Assembly (NCBI GenBank): GCA_037176705.1
Contig: CM073887.1
Location: 56,443,001-56,507,000, forward strand
Origin: Molossus alvarezi
Lineage: Eukaryota > Chordata > Mammalia > Chiroptera > Molossidae
Reading direction: 5' to 3'
DNA: 64,000 nucleotides
Below are positions 10,288 to 21,769 of the stretch, piece after piece; positions within the stretch are counted from its first letter, which is position 1; each line of letters begins with the position of its first letter. The translations under genes were made by a program, and so were the position numbers. The notes below the pieces were generated by a model. The model worked only from the letters and a program-made list of their open reading frames with translations, searched no databases and was not told the DNA's origin.

Positions 10288-11320
10288 CTAAAACACCCCA
10301 AATATGTATATTTTAAAGTTATGTAAGATTCTCTTGTCTCCAAACATTCACTCTATGACATGATCATCAAAAAGTTATTGTCTGTCCACACTTACTTTCT
10401 CATAAATATAATACCACGGTGAACACCTGGAAATCACTTACACATTCTTACTGTGATTATAATATATTTCTCCATAACATCAAGGTCCTGATCATATTGG
10501 GAAATAACAGGAATACCATACAGATGAAACTTGTATTATAATTTTAAAACCACTGATTTATTGTGAAAATAACACTTTCATCTGATATTACCCACCATTT
10601 TATAGCACTCCATGAGACAGAGGGTTAAACCTACATGAAGTTTTAATAAATAAAACATAGTGAAATTTTAATTTAAATTTTTCCTTCTATTCCCGTCACC
10701 AAACACGAGAGTCCAGGAGGTATGGGAGAATCATTTTCAACAAAGCCAGCTGATCATGTCGTCCTAAAGTCTTCCAGGCCTTTACCAGCAATCAGGTGCA
10801 GCTGACTCAGTGTAAATATGCTTGTGGAGAAACACTGCTTGTAACTTGTGTATTATTTCCACAGACTCGGTTCTTCCTTTCACTCTCTGTCCAATTTAAT
10901 GGGGCTACAGAGTTATTTGGAGCTTAAAGCCCACACAAGGAAGAAGGCACGACAAGTTACTCCACAAATCCCTGTATGTGTGTGCTCCGGGCCACTTCCT
11001 CCCAAATTTTAGAACACATAATGAAGAGAATAGGCCAAGCTAACTCTTTGCGGTCAAACCCTAACAGGGTACCCTGGCCTCACTGCCCTTGAAGAACAGG
11101 TTAAGAGCTTCCAATTCAAGGGAGTTCACTGATGTTAATGTGAACTGATGGCAAATTTAGCCATGATTACAGAACACATAAAAGATTAACAGTACTTTCT
11201 TCTAAAAGGAATTTCCATTCCTTTTCCATTCTCCAATTTCAGGAGGAAAAATTTTCCTGATGAGTCACTCTAGAGGCTGCCCTGCCACCTTCCGGTGTAA
11301 CATGTAAGGAACTTCAGAAC
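10288..11320. other. upstream intron of KRAB-ZNF locus, duplicated at 25976-26812
   Basis: No gene seen. Sequence from here to about 11100 recurs with moderate divergence at 25976-26812 in the same orientation, for example the block around ATGAGAGTCCA / ACGAGAGTCCA (10703 and 26420), so it belongs to the duplicated locus. Confidence 0.7.
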
Positions 11321-11330
11321 TGCCATTCTT

Positions 11331-12195
11331 TTTTTTAAAAATTTATTTATTTATTTATTTATTTTTGTTACAAATGTTTCTCCTTTCCCCCCCACTGATT
11401 CCCTCCTCCCTCTCCCTCCCTGCCCTGTCCCCAGCTTTGTTGTCCATGTCCACTGTTCATGCATACATGCATATAAGTTCTGTGGTTTATCTCTCCTCCA
11501 CCACCCCCTCTTCTGGGGATTGTCAGTCTGTACCCCACTTCCACATCTCTGGGACTACCCCATTCCTCAGACTGTTATGTTCATTATATTCCACAAATAA
11601 GTGAGATCATATGATACTTGTCTTTCTTTGTTTGGCTTGTTTCGCTTAGAATAATACTTTCCAGGTCCCTCCATGTCATCTCAAAGGATAAGAGATCTTT
11701 CTTTCTTACAGCTGCATAGTACTCCATTGTGTATATGTACCACTGCTTTTTTATCCATTCGTCTACTGATGAACACTTGGGCTGTTTCCAGATCTTAGCG
11801 ATTGTAAATACTGCTGCTACAAACACGGGGGTACATATATTCTTTCTGATTGGTGTTTCAGGCTTCTTAGGGTATATTCCCAGAAGTGGGATCACTGGGT
11901 CAAATGGCAGTTCAATTTTTAATTTTTTGAGGTTACACCATATTGTTTTCCATAGTGGCTGCACCAGTCTGCATTCCCACCAGCAGTGTACTAGAGTCCC
12001 CTTTTCTCCACACCCTTGCCAACACTTGTTGTTTGGTGATTTGTTGATGGCAGCCATTCTGACAGGTGTGAGGTGATACCTCATTGTTGTTTTAATTTGC
12101 ATCTCTCTGATGATTAGTGATGTTGAGCATTTCTTCATATGTCTCTTGTATGTCATATGTATGTCCTCTTTGGAGAGGTGTCTATTTAGTTCCTC
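11331..12195 (-). mobile_element. 5'-truncated L1 with target-site duplications
   Basis: The minus strand carries the ORF2 C-terminal part and 3' UTR, ending in an A-rich TTTA-type tail at 11331-11365. Direct repeat TGCCATTCTT at 11321-11330 and 12196-12205 flanks it. Very similar to the 3' end of the L1 at 26815, so relatively young. Confidence 0.92.
11584..12195 (-). pseudogene. L1 ORF2 C-terminal fragment (about 200 codons)
   Basis: Open from the truncation point to the natural stop. Contains the Cys-rich motif [18 protein letters not shown], then [20 protein letters not shown] and [13 protein letters not shown], matching the ORF2p C-terminal domain. No endonuclease or reverse transcriptase, so inert. 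Confidence 0.9.
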
Positions 12196-12205
12196 TGCCA
12201 TTCTT

Positions 12206-12399
12206 GATCTCATCAAAAAGAAGAAGAAGAAGAAAACATAAAAAAAACTAGTCTTCTTAGATCCACCAGAACTTTAAGGTCACAGGGAAAATGGTATCTC
12301 CAAAATTAGAAAAGAGAAAAGATGGTATCTTGAGATATGCCCTAAGTATTCCATTTTTAACAAGGCCTGTAACAACAACAAAAAATCTGTATCACCAGA
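12206..12399. other. no recognised feature
   Basis: A-rich sequence with a short GAA run (12223-12234) following the L1 insertion. Confidence 0.4.
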
Positions 12400-12870
12400 G
12401 TCTAATGCAAAGACTATGAAGAACGATAAAGACAGAACTCAATACCTATAAAATAAAAAACAACCTTTCTTAACACAAGGATTAAAATACAAAAAAATGG
12501 GAATATCTGAAAAAAGCCAAAAGTAACAGGAGATAAGTGAAGCAGAAAGCTCCATAACACCAAACATGAAAAACACCAAAAATGCACACCCAAGCATATC
12601 ATATTCAAATTACACAAAAGTCAAAGACAAAGAGCATATATTGAAAGAAGCCAGAGGAGAAAATAGACCTTAGGTATAGAGAAACAAAGATGAATTAAAT
12701 TCGACTTGTTTTCAGAAACTGTGCCAGCAAGATCAGAGTAAAATATTGAACATTTTGAAATTTTAAAAACCAGTCTGTAAAATTTTGTGTCAAGGAAAAT
12801 GACCGTTTTAAAGAATAAGAACTTTCTGAGATAAAATTTGAGAGAATTGTCACTAGTAAAGCTATTTTAT
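12400..12870 (+). mobile_element. degenerate L1/HAL1 ORF1-like fragment
   Basis: The plus strand reads in broken frames like ORF1: KSKDKEHILKEARGENR-type residues at about 12615-12665, then a weak match to the conserved KTFPDKQKLREF block at about 12810-12865. Very old. No intact frame. Confidence 0.4.
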
Positions 12871-12871
12871 C

Positions 12872-15216
12872 TTTTTTTAAAAATAATTTTATTTTTCAAT
12901 TATAGTTGACATACAATATTGTATTAGTTTCAGGTGTAGAACCCAGTGATAAGACATTTATATAACTTAGAAAGTGATCACCCAGATAAATCTAGTACCC
13001 ATTTGATATCACAGTTTTTACAATATTACTTACAGTATTCCCTATGCTATACTTTACATCCCCATGACTATCCTTTAACTACCAATTTGTAGTTAATCCC
13101 TTTACAATTTTCATCCACTTTCAATTCCCCTACCATCTGTCAAATTGTTCTCTGTACCTAGGAGTCTGTTTCTGTTCTGCTCGTACATTTATTTTGCTAT
13201 TTAGAGTCCACATAGTGAAATTATATGGCATTTGTCTTTCCCTGTCTGACTTATCTTACTCAGCACAATACACTGTATGTAAGTCCATACATGTGGCAGA
13301 TGGCAAGATTTCATTCTTTCTTATTGCTGAGGCATATTCCATTATATATATGCACCACTTCTTCTTTAGCCATTCATCTATTGATGGACACTTAGGGTGC
13401 TGCCATATACTGGCTATTGTAAATAATGCTGCGAGGAACATATGGATGCATATGTCTTTTCAATGTACTGTTTTGAGTTTCTTCAGCTGAACACCCAGAA
13501 AGAAATTGAAATTACTGAGTCCTTCCATGATTCTTGTTATGGCCTGTGTTCTGAAGACTATTTTGCCTGGTATAAGTATTGCTACCCCACTTTTTCTGTT
13601 GTTGTTCACATTTTCATGAAATATCTTTGTCCATCCCTTTACTTTCAGTCTATATCTCTCAGTCTGAAGTGAGTCTCTTGTAGAAAGCCTATTTAATGGT
13701 CTTGTTTTCTTAGCCATTCATCCACCCACTGTTTTATAATTGCATTTAAAGTAATTGTTGGTAGATATATATTTATTACTCATATTTTTGATCTTTTGGT
13801 TTCTTCTTATTCTTAAAAGAAGTCCCTTTAAAATTTCTTGTAATACTGGTTTGGTAGTGATAAACTCCATTAGCTTTTTCTTGTCCTGGAAGCTCTTTAC
13901 CTGTCCTCTGATTCTAAATGATAGCTTTGATGGGTATAGTAATCTTGGCTGTAGGTCCTTGCTTTTAATTACTTTGAATATTTTATGCCAATCCCTTTTG
14001 GCCTTCTAAGTTTCTGTTGAGAAATCAGCCAACAGTCTTATGGGAGCTCCCTTGTAGGTAACTAACTGCATTTCTCTTGCTTTTAAAATTCTCTTTGTTT
14101 TTAACCTTTGGCATTTTAATTATGTGTCTTGGTGTGGACCTCTTTGGGTTATTCTTATCTGAGACTGTACTTCCTGAGCTTCTATGTCTACTTACTTTTC
14201 CAGGTTAGGAAAAATTTCCATCATTACTTTCAATTCCTTGCTGTCTCTCTCTCCTTCCAGCACCCCCATATGAATGTTATTATGTCTGATGTGTTTGGTC
14301 CCAGAAGCCCCTTAAACTATCTTCATTTTTTAAATTATTTTTTCCATTTGTATCAGTGTTTTCTTCTTCCTTATCCTTTGCTTCTCCTAATATAGTGTTG
14401 ATTCCTTCTAACGTATTCTTAATTTCAGTTATTGTATTCTTCATTTCTGACTGGTTCTTTTTTATGCTTTCTATCTTTATCTTTATGTTTCCTATCTCTG
14501 TTTAAATTTTCCTGAGATCACTGAGCATCCTTATAACCAGTGTTTGAACTCTGTAGGTTGTTTGTCTCCATTTTGTTTAGTTCTTTTTTTGCAGTACTGT
14601 TCTTTCATGTGAGACATGTTTGTGTCATTTTGGCTGCCTCCCTCTGTTTTTTTTCTATATATTGGGTAAAGCGGCTATGTCTCCTGGTCTTGGTAAAGTG
14701 TCCTTATTTAGTAGGTGTCCTGTAGGGCTCAGTGATGCAACCTCCTTGGTCACTGAAGCTGAGCTAGGCATTCCAGGTATGTCCCATATGGGCTGTGTGC
14801 ACCTTCCTGTTGTGGTCGAGTCTTGATTGCAGTTGGCATGTCAATGGGAGGGACTGACAGCTAAGCTGACTGGCTATAAGGACTGGCTAAGAACACAGCC
14901 AAGAAGCTGCTGTGCAGGGGCTGACCTCATAAAGCAGGACTCACTTCAGCAGGACTCTAGTGCCTGCCAAGTCAGTTCCTTGAGTGTGTCACTTGTGGAG
15001 GTTTGTTGGGTGGTCCTCTGGAATGGACTGAAGGTTTATACTGTGTGTGCTGACTCTGAGGCCTCCTGGGTATTGCATGTCAACTTCAACCCCCACCTGT
15101 GCCCCTCGGGGGCCTCTTGGCATGAGGTACAAAGTGATCTACAGATGGATGCTACTTGTGCTGAATTTGGGTGCCCAGGAGAGGCTAAGCTCTGAACTAA
15201 GGCCAGCTACTGCTAG
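12872..15216 (-). mobile_element. older L1 with internal ORF2 deletion
   Basis: Minus strand: 5' UTR (15216 to about 14600), ORF1 (about 14600-13850), ORF2 endonuclease part (13760-13530), then a direct join near 13525 to ORF2 C-terminal sequence and 3' UTR ending at about 12872. The reverse transcriptase is absent. ORF1 and endonuclease segments carry several stops. The junction differs from that of the element at 5376-7582, so this is an independent deletion or a different defective lineage. Confidence 0.75.
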
Positions 15217-15217
15217 G

Positions 15218-15463
15218 GCCCTAGCCAGTTTGGCTCAGTGATTAGAGCATCAGTCCTCAAACTGAAGGGTTGTGGGTTCAAGACTTGGTCAAGGGCACAT
15301 ACCTGGGTTGCAGTTCAATCCCTGGCCCCAGTCAGGGTCATGCAGGGGGAAACCAATCAATGTGTCTCTCTCACATCTATTTTTCTCTCTCTCTCCCTCC
15401 CTCCCTCCTTTTCACACTATCTGGAAATCAATGGAAAAATATCCTTGGGCGAGGATTTAAAAA
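15218..15463 (+). mobile_element. VES SINE
   Basis: Begins GCCCTAGCCAGTTTGGCTCA, has box B GGGTTCAAGACTTG (mutated), a CT-rich body and the terminal ATATCCTTGGGCGAGGATTT seen in standard VES copies. Inserted at the 5' end of the neighbouring L1. Confidence 0.9.
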
Positions 15464-15465
15464 AG

Positions 15466-16545
15466 AAGAAGAAAGGACTTGATCAAATTGAACATCTGCT
15501 TATGATAGCAAACTAACAATAGAAGGAAACTATTACTTCTTGAAAAGAAATTCTCAAAACATGTAGCTAAATTCATTATACTTGTTCCTCATGACATCAG
15601 TGTCTATGTGACACACAAGAAAGAACTCACAACAAAAGAGATAATTCCTGGAATAAATAAGAGAGTAACTGAAAGATACACAAATCAATAGCTTTTCTAT
15701 AGAGCCACACTGATATACTCAACTGACTACTGACAAAGGAAGAAAGGTAATTAAGTGGGAAAAGAATGTCTTTTGAACATGGTGATAGAAATAATGAATA
15801 TCCACATACAAACACATGCACACACACGAAACAAATGAAGACAAAAACCATACGCCTTTCACAAAAATTAACTCAAAACACATCAGAGATCTACATGTAA
15901 AAAGCAAAAGTAATAAATTCCTACATGATAACATATGAGAAAATCTAGATGCAAATAAAAGAGCAATGAAGTATCACTACACACTTACTGAATGGCTAAA
16001 ATTCAAAATGCACAGGACAGCAGATACGGACTGTGAAGGTGCAGGTAATTCTCACTCATTGCTGGTGGGAAAAGAATTGGGCATGCCTACACTGAGATAG
16101 GAACTTTCTTTTAGTAATAAATGTACTCTTACTACATACGGTTAAGGTACAGAAATTACACTCAGTGGTATAGATCTAAATGAACTGAAAGCTTATGTTT
16201 GTACAAAAACCTATTCATTAATATGTTTAGGCACAGTATTCATAATTGTCAAGAGTTAAAAAAGTTAAGCAAGATGTCTTTCAAAAGGCAAACCGAAATG
16301 ACAAACACTTTTTGTGATAAAAATAAATGTGGTATTAAGCCATGAAAACAAATGAAGAAAACATAAAAGTACTTTGCTAAGTGAAAAAAGCCAATCTCAC
16401 AAGGCTACACACTGTATAATTCTGAGTATATAACAATCTGGAACACAAAAAACATGAACCAATAAAAAGGCCTCTGGGATTAAAGGATTTAGGGGTTGGA
16501 GAAAGAAATGACTGAATAAGTGGAGCACAGAAGATTAATGGGAAG
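15466..16545 (+). mobile_element. ancient L1 ORF2/3' end fragment
   Basis: Decayed plus-strand L1M-type sequence. Recognisable blocks are AAAAATTAACTCAAAACACA (15865), TCACTCATTGCTGGTGGGAA (16053), TTAAGCCATGAAAAC (about 16336) and AAAGCCAATCTCACAAGGCT (16387). No open frame survives. Confidence 0.7.
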
Positions 16546-16574
16546 TAAAACTACTATATATAATATAAAAATTA

Positions 16575-16787
16575 ACCCAACCAGTGTGGCTCAGTGGTTG
16601 AGCATCAATCCATACACCAAGAGGTCACTAGTTCAATTCCTGGTCAGGGCACATGCCCAGGATGTGGGCCCGATCCCCAGTGAGGGGCATGCAGGAGGCA
16701 GCCAGTTGATGTTCCCTCTCATCAATGTTCCTCTCTCTCTCTCTCCCTCTCCCTTACTCTCTCTCTCTAAAAATCAATAAAGAAAAA
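16575..16787 (+). mobile_element. VES-like SINE, second subtype
   Basis: Head CCCAACCAGTGTGGCTCAGT, box B-like GTTCAATTCCTGG, body with CAGGAGGCAGCCAGTTGATG and TCTAAAAATCAATAAAGAAA tail. The tail differs from the ATATCC..GAGGATT tail of the main subtype. The same subtype occurs at 20399 and 50294. Confidence 0.88.
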
Positions 16788-16789
16788 TT

Positions 16790-17320
16790 CAAGATGCTGA
16801 CCCAGGACCACGGTAAGGAGGGTCCCATTTTCATACTCCTGTTCATAAAGGATGAGGAATTATTTAAACTCTGAACCCAGTGTCCTCTGTATATAGAACC
16901 CATGGTCTGTAGAGTTAACAATACAGCAAACAGCAGCACAGCTCATAGGAAAGGCGCTCCACAAGCAGCAGCTCACAATGTAGGAGCCCCCAGGCTTTAT
17001 CAGCCTGACAGGATTAAGAGTATCAGGAAAGGGAAGGCTAAAGCTTAAGTTTTCAGAATTCAAAAATCAAACATGTGGAGCCTGACCACTCATGACTCCA
17101 ACAAACACAATAATGAAAAATAGGCTTTTGCACTGGCTTTGTTTTTATATAAAGACACACTAACAGGATGAGCAAGCAGCAATCAAAACTAGTCATTTGA
17201 GGGTGAAATGAGTTAGAACACAGAATGGAGCAGAATATATGGGCACAGAACCCTCTTCAATTAATTTCCTAGTGTGAACCCTGAGAAAGAAGACACCTAC
17301 TAAGAAAAGCTCCTGGTGGC
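16790..17320. other. no recognised feature
   Basis: Single-copy looking sequence without a supported ORF, RNA or repeat. Confidence 0.4.
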
Positions 17321-17342
17321 TAACTGGACTCAAAATTTTTTA

Positions 17343-17570
17343 TTATTCTTTTTTTTAATCCTCACCCAAAAAATATTTTTCTATTTATCTTCAGATAGAG
17401 TGGGAGGGAGGGAGAGAAACAGAAACATCAATGTGAGAGGGACACATCGACTGGTTGCCTCCTGCATGACCCTGACCAGGACCAAAGCGATTCTGCCCTT
17501 GACCAGAATCAAACCTGTGACTCTTTGGTCCACTGGCTGATGCTCTAACCACTGAGCAAACCAGCCAGGA
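17343..17570 (-). mobile_element. VES SINE with target-site duplications
   Basis: Reverse complement of a VES copy. Its head is at 17570 (CCAGCCAGGA on plus) and its A-rich tail at about 17343. Flanked by CTGGACTCAAAA at 17324-17335 and 17571-17582. Confidence 0.92.
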
Positions 17571-17699
17571 CTGGACTCAAAAATTTTAAAACTGCCTAGC
17601 AGCCACTTCTACACAGGGGCCGTTCATACAAAATACACTTTAGAAAAAAGCCTGTGCACTCAACTGTCTACCTGTCCTGTGTTTCTGCCTTCAGAGCTA

Positions 17700-18215
17700 G
17701 CTGTTAAAAAGGAGTGCCTGGAATCCTCTTTCAACCAACAGGACTAGGCTTTCCTCATCCATTTGGAGCTGCACAGTTGTGACCAACCAAAGTACCTCTT
17801 TTCCAACCAATCAGAAAAGTGCATTTTAGGCCAATCAAACTATGAAGAGTTAGAGTCTTCATCTGCAGGACAAGCCAATCAGGGACCAAGGGCAGGGATT
17901 CCTATCCAAATAAGCCATCTCCACTCTGGCTTGGGAAGTATACCCCTAAGCCCAAGACTGAAGACTGTTTCTCCCAAGCTGAGCTGAATCACTGAAGATG
18001 TCTCACTAGAGTAGAGTCAAGCAGACTAGTGCAGCGAAGCAGAACAGAGCTGTGTAGCCAGAGAAGGGCCTGGCTCACAGTCCGCCTGGTCCTCACAGCT
18101 ATGTTGTATTACCATTGGGATGTTTTGCACTGAACGAAGTTTCCTTCTTTACTGAACCACAAATTGGAGAGTCCTGTTGGAGTCAAATTGGCACCGACAA
18201 CTATCTGTTGACACT
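17700..18215 (+). mobile_element. LTR-like sequence with repeated CCAAT boxes
   Basis: Three CCAAT elements (CCAACCAATCAG near 17808, GCCAATCAAAC near 17830, GCCAATCAGGG near 17874) precede an ATAAGCC region and a terminal CACCGACA. This layout is typical of gammaretrovirus-like LTRs. No coding sequence adjoins it. It could instead be another promoter-like repeat. Confidence 0.4.
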
Positions 18216-18367
18216 AGCTTAAAAATGTTTCACCTTCCTATGCACCATTTATTTCAAATAGAGAAATTTATAATACATACCACATTTGTCTATGATTAAT
18301 CATTATTAATAAAATATTGCTTTTAAAAATTTAACTCAATCTTTTCAATATCAGAAACCACTCCAAG

Positions 18368-18643
18368 CCCTGGCCGGTTTGGCTCAGTGGTTAGAGCGTC
18401 CGCCTGCGGTCCGGAGAGGCCCGGGTTCGGTTCCCGCTAAGGGCATGTACCTTGGTTGCAGTTTGTCCCCGGCCCTGGTTGGTCGTGCAGGTGGCAGCCA
18501 CTCGATGTGTCCCTTTCACATTGATGTTTCCCTCTCTCTCTCTTCCTCTCTCTCCCTCCCACTCTGTCTGTACAAAAAATGGAAAAATGTCCTCGGATGA
18601 GGATTAAAAAACAAAAAACAAAAAACAAAAACAAACAAACAAA
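18368..18643 (+). mobile_element. VES SINE, young copy with perfect target-site duplications
   Basis: Nearly consensus-like: GCCCTGGCCGGTTTGGCTCA, box A GGCTCAGTGGTTAGAGCGTC, box B CGGGTTCGGTTCCC, CT-rich body, end ATGTCCTCGGATGAGGATTA and a patterned CAAAAAA tail. Flanked by the 15-bp repeat AGAAACCACTCCAAG at 18353-18367 and 18644-18658. The best-preserved SINE in the window. Confidence 0.96.
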
Positions 18644-18658
18644 AGAAACCACTCCAAG

Positions 18659-20383
18659 ATTTAAACACGAAAAGATATAAAAATGCAGACCATAAAAGTT
18701 TATAAATCCCTTTCTAACTAAAAGGACAAGAAGCATTATGACAGTTTCCTCTATACTAAATATCACAATAAGGATATATGAAGGAAATGATTCAGCTATA
18801 ACACATTGGGGGTTTGTAATTAAGCTCTGAAATGTACTACAAATTTCAAGTCTTTACTCAGGCTTATACAAGCTTTGATGTGTTTTTTCAAATCCATGAC
18901 AATTGGAATTCAGTTTTTTTTCCCTCACATCCATTAAAACAGTAGTTCATCTACAGTAGGAATAGTACATAGCCTTTTACATGTTAAAGTTCTTTAGGGA
19001 CAGGCACATATAAAACTGACCTAAATTTGGGAAAACCACCTGAGAGCTTAAAAACATTCATCTGACATCTTCAGGTTCTCTGTCCCAAATGGAATTAAAA
19101 ATTCTATTTGTTTCCACAATTATCTTGCCTTATTCACATGGGATCCCTCAATCAACTTATATAATAAAAGCCCAAGAGCAAATGGAAACTAGAATCAAGG
19201 GGCTGCAATATTCACTGGAGAAAGAAATACAACAACAACAACAACAAAATACTGGAATCAAGATAGTTTAGAAGGAAACCCTTCTAAACCCTTCACATTC
19301 AGTAAGGTGAATATAATTACAAGCATGGGGTTTAGATACCCCTGACTGAGACAGAACCCCTCGAGTGGGTCAGACCCTAAGGATGGATGAGAGGGACACC
19401 TGAGCAGACCCAGAACTCTGGAAACTCCACACACCTCCCCTGTTCTGTAAGTATGGAAGCACTCCCTCCCCCAGGCTTCCATTCTCACGGTGAGGAAACT
19501 CTCAGTCTGATTCAGTTTTAAGTTCTGACCAATTGAACCCCCGATTCATAAACCCTCTGTCTATAAGTTGAAACCCCTGATCTACATAGACTTTCTCAAT
19601 ATGCATAAATTAGACTCTGAGGTTAACTGTACTGGGATGGAAAGCTCATACATAAAATCTAAAAGTGTCCAGGCCTTAGAGACCACAACCACACCTCAGA
19701 AAAGGGTATCCCCACTCTCAACCCCATGTACACATGTATCCCTAGCTTTCCAGGGCTGTAGCATCTCTTAGTGTAAAGGTTTCTTAAATGGTGGGTGCAA
19801 GCAGGTAGGGCACCTGCAAAGGGTCACTCCCTAGGAACAACTGGACCTTCAAGTACTTCCTTTAATAGGTTCAAGGGAGCTTTACCTTGGGTCACTGACC
19901 ACAGGCTTCTGCTCCTCATTGGAGTTGCTTTGGACCACTACTGATAGTTAAATGACACAAACCAGAGTTTGAACAATCCAGCAAAATCACTTAAATATTG
20001 CATTTATATGGAAACAAAAGAACACTGTAAAAGCATTTGCCTACTTCAACTAAAAAAAACCAAATATCTATTGCTTTTAGAAAAAGATGTCAATTGATTA
20101 CATTTCTAGAAAATGAAACTGGTTTGTAAGTAATTAATCATACTTGAATACATCTGCTCTGCAAGTCTAAGCCCTGCAATTTGATTTGAAAACCCCCAAA
20201 GGTAAAAACCAGACCTCATACCTTTACTACACATGCTCAGCAGATGAAAGATACAAAAATAAAATGTAATCACATATTTTATTTTTTTCTAAAATTCACC
20301 TGTTGTTTTGCATGTTTGGAACTAGTTATAATCTTTCAAATTCTAAAATATACCCCTACTGAAAAAGGAACACTTCAGTCATT
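18659..20383. other. about 1.7 kb without recognised features
   Basis: Single-copy looking DNA. The only low-complexity stretch is a short CAA run at 19231-19247. Open frames are short and show no domain. Confidence 0.4.
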
Positions 20384-20398
20384 AAATCTTTTCAAGGT

Positions 20399-20620
20399 CC
20401 AGCCGTGTGGCCCAGTGGCTGAGCGTAGACCCATGCACCAAGAGGTCGCTGGTTTGATTCCCAGTCAGGACGCATGCCCAGGTTGTGGTTGTGGGTCTGA
20501 TCCCCAGTGGGGGTGTGTGCAAGAAGCCAGTTGATGTTCTCTCTCATGATGTTTCTCTCTCTCTCTCTCTCCCTCTCACTTCCGCTCTCTCTAAAATCAG
20601 TAAAGAAAAAAATTTTTTTA
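20399..20620 (+). mobile_element. VES-like SINE, second subtype, with target-site duplications
   Basis: Head CCAGCCGTGTGGCCCAGTGG, body with GTGCAAGAAGCCAGTTGATG, CT run and TCTCTAAAATCAGTAAAGAA tail. Flanked by AAATCTTTTCAAGGT at 20384-20398 and 20621-20635. Confidence 0.94.
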
Positions 20621-20949
20621 AAATCTTTTCAAGGTGACAAATCCAGGGAGTGTCCCTGCTGACAGGAGAGTTCACCCAGGACAATTTCCAAATAGGAAAC
20701 TTCACCCAAAGGAATTCCCCTTGGATATCTGTGCCCTGGAAAGATGGGGGGGAGGGGGCGGGGAGGCATAGAATTTCATAGATCGGAATTTCTGGTGGTT
20801 ATCTTTGCCTTTCCTCTCATAAAATAGCCACAAAAATGATAAAGTTCTCAAAATGAGCCAGCCACGACTCTGTAGAAAAAGAATGAACAATTAGAATACT
20901 GGGTCTGTTTGAAATGTATCACGGAGGACAAACAGTGGATAATGATACC

Positions 20950-21640
20950 GTGACTCGTGACTCGCAGAGGGAACGATGCCTTCGGAATTCCAGGAGGGAA
21001 ACTGGAAGTTTAGGGATTGTTGCCAGTCACAGGAAGAGACAGCCCGAGGGCACAGAGTCCTGGATCTGAGACCCTTCTTCCCTCACGTTTGGAAAACTCA
21101 GGACAAAACGGGTGCCCCGGGGGGAAGAGGAAGGACGGGGGCTCCACAGACCACAGCTGCTTCCACGCACAAACCCTGCGGACTGTGAGTCCCTACAGCC
21201 CGCCGCGCCCAGACTCCCAGGCCGAAGTCAGCGCTGGCAGGACGGAGGAGGACCCAGCCCCACGTTGTGAGCCAGAGGAGACTGGGGTCCGAGCGGCGCC
21301 CCCAGGGGACTGGAATCCGCAGACTCCCAAGGTGAAGCCAGAAAGCCCAACGGAACGGCAGGTTCCAACAAGCCCCTCCTCGCGTCTCTGCACCGGCCGC
21401 ACACTCCCCATTTCTAGGTTTCCTGGGTGTCCCGGAGTCCTGCCTACCACCCCACGGCCAGTGGCCAGTGCGACCGCGGGGAGCGGGCTGCCGCTCACAC
21501 CCAGCGGGTACCTGGAGGTGACTCCGGATGTCCACGACTTCCGGGTGCGTTGCCCCACCCCCGGCCTGAGCGGTTCCCTGGTTGAACGGTGCACAAAGCT
21601 GCGCCCACCTTCCTGAGTGACAGCGTCTGGAGAACACAGG
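20950..21640 (-). promoter_or_regulatory. CpG island, probable promoter and exon 1 of the KRAB-ZNF locus
   Basis: A GC- and CpG-dense block in an AT-rich region. Read on the minus strand it contains an ETS-type ACCCGGAAGT near 21548-21539, a CACCTCCAGGTACC region near 21520 and GGAAACCTAGAAATGGGGAG ending near 21403. KRAB-ZNF first exons typically end CCTAGAAATG followed by GT (remembered family pattern), so the ATG at 21411-21409 is a candidate start that would splice to the KRAB exon at 10287. The base after the expected G is G, not T, so the donor appears lost. Confidence 0.5.
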
Positions 21641-21769
21641 CTTCTGGGAAACACGGTCTCCTGGTGGGCTGCAAAGTTGCTCTTAAACACAACTTGTTTC
21701 TGGCTTGGGGCTTCCTAAGTGGTTTTCACCCAGCTCTTTGTGAAGGACGCAGGGGCTGCAGACAGAGCA

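Noticed and set aside
17700..18215. complete endogenous provirus
   Set aside because: No gag, pol or env reading frames next to any of the LTR-like blocks; only solo LTR-type sequences are seen.
18368..18450. tRNA-like sequence (box A and box B)
   Set aside because: It is the tRNA-derived head of a VES SINE; the same applies to the other SINE heads. No genuine tRNA gene seen.
21017..21616. 199-codon plus-strand frame and 165-179-codon minus-strand frames in the CpG island
   Set aside because: GC-rich sequence lacks stops in several frames at once; no domain and no splice context. Treated as promoter/exon 1 DNA.
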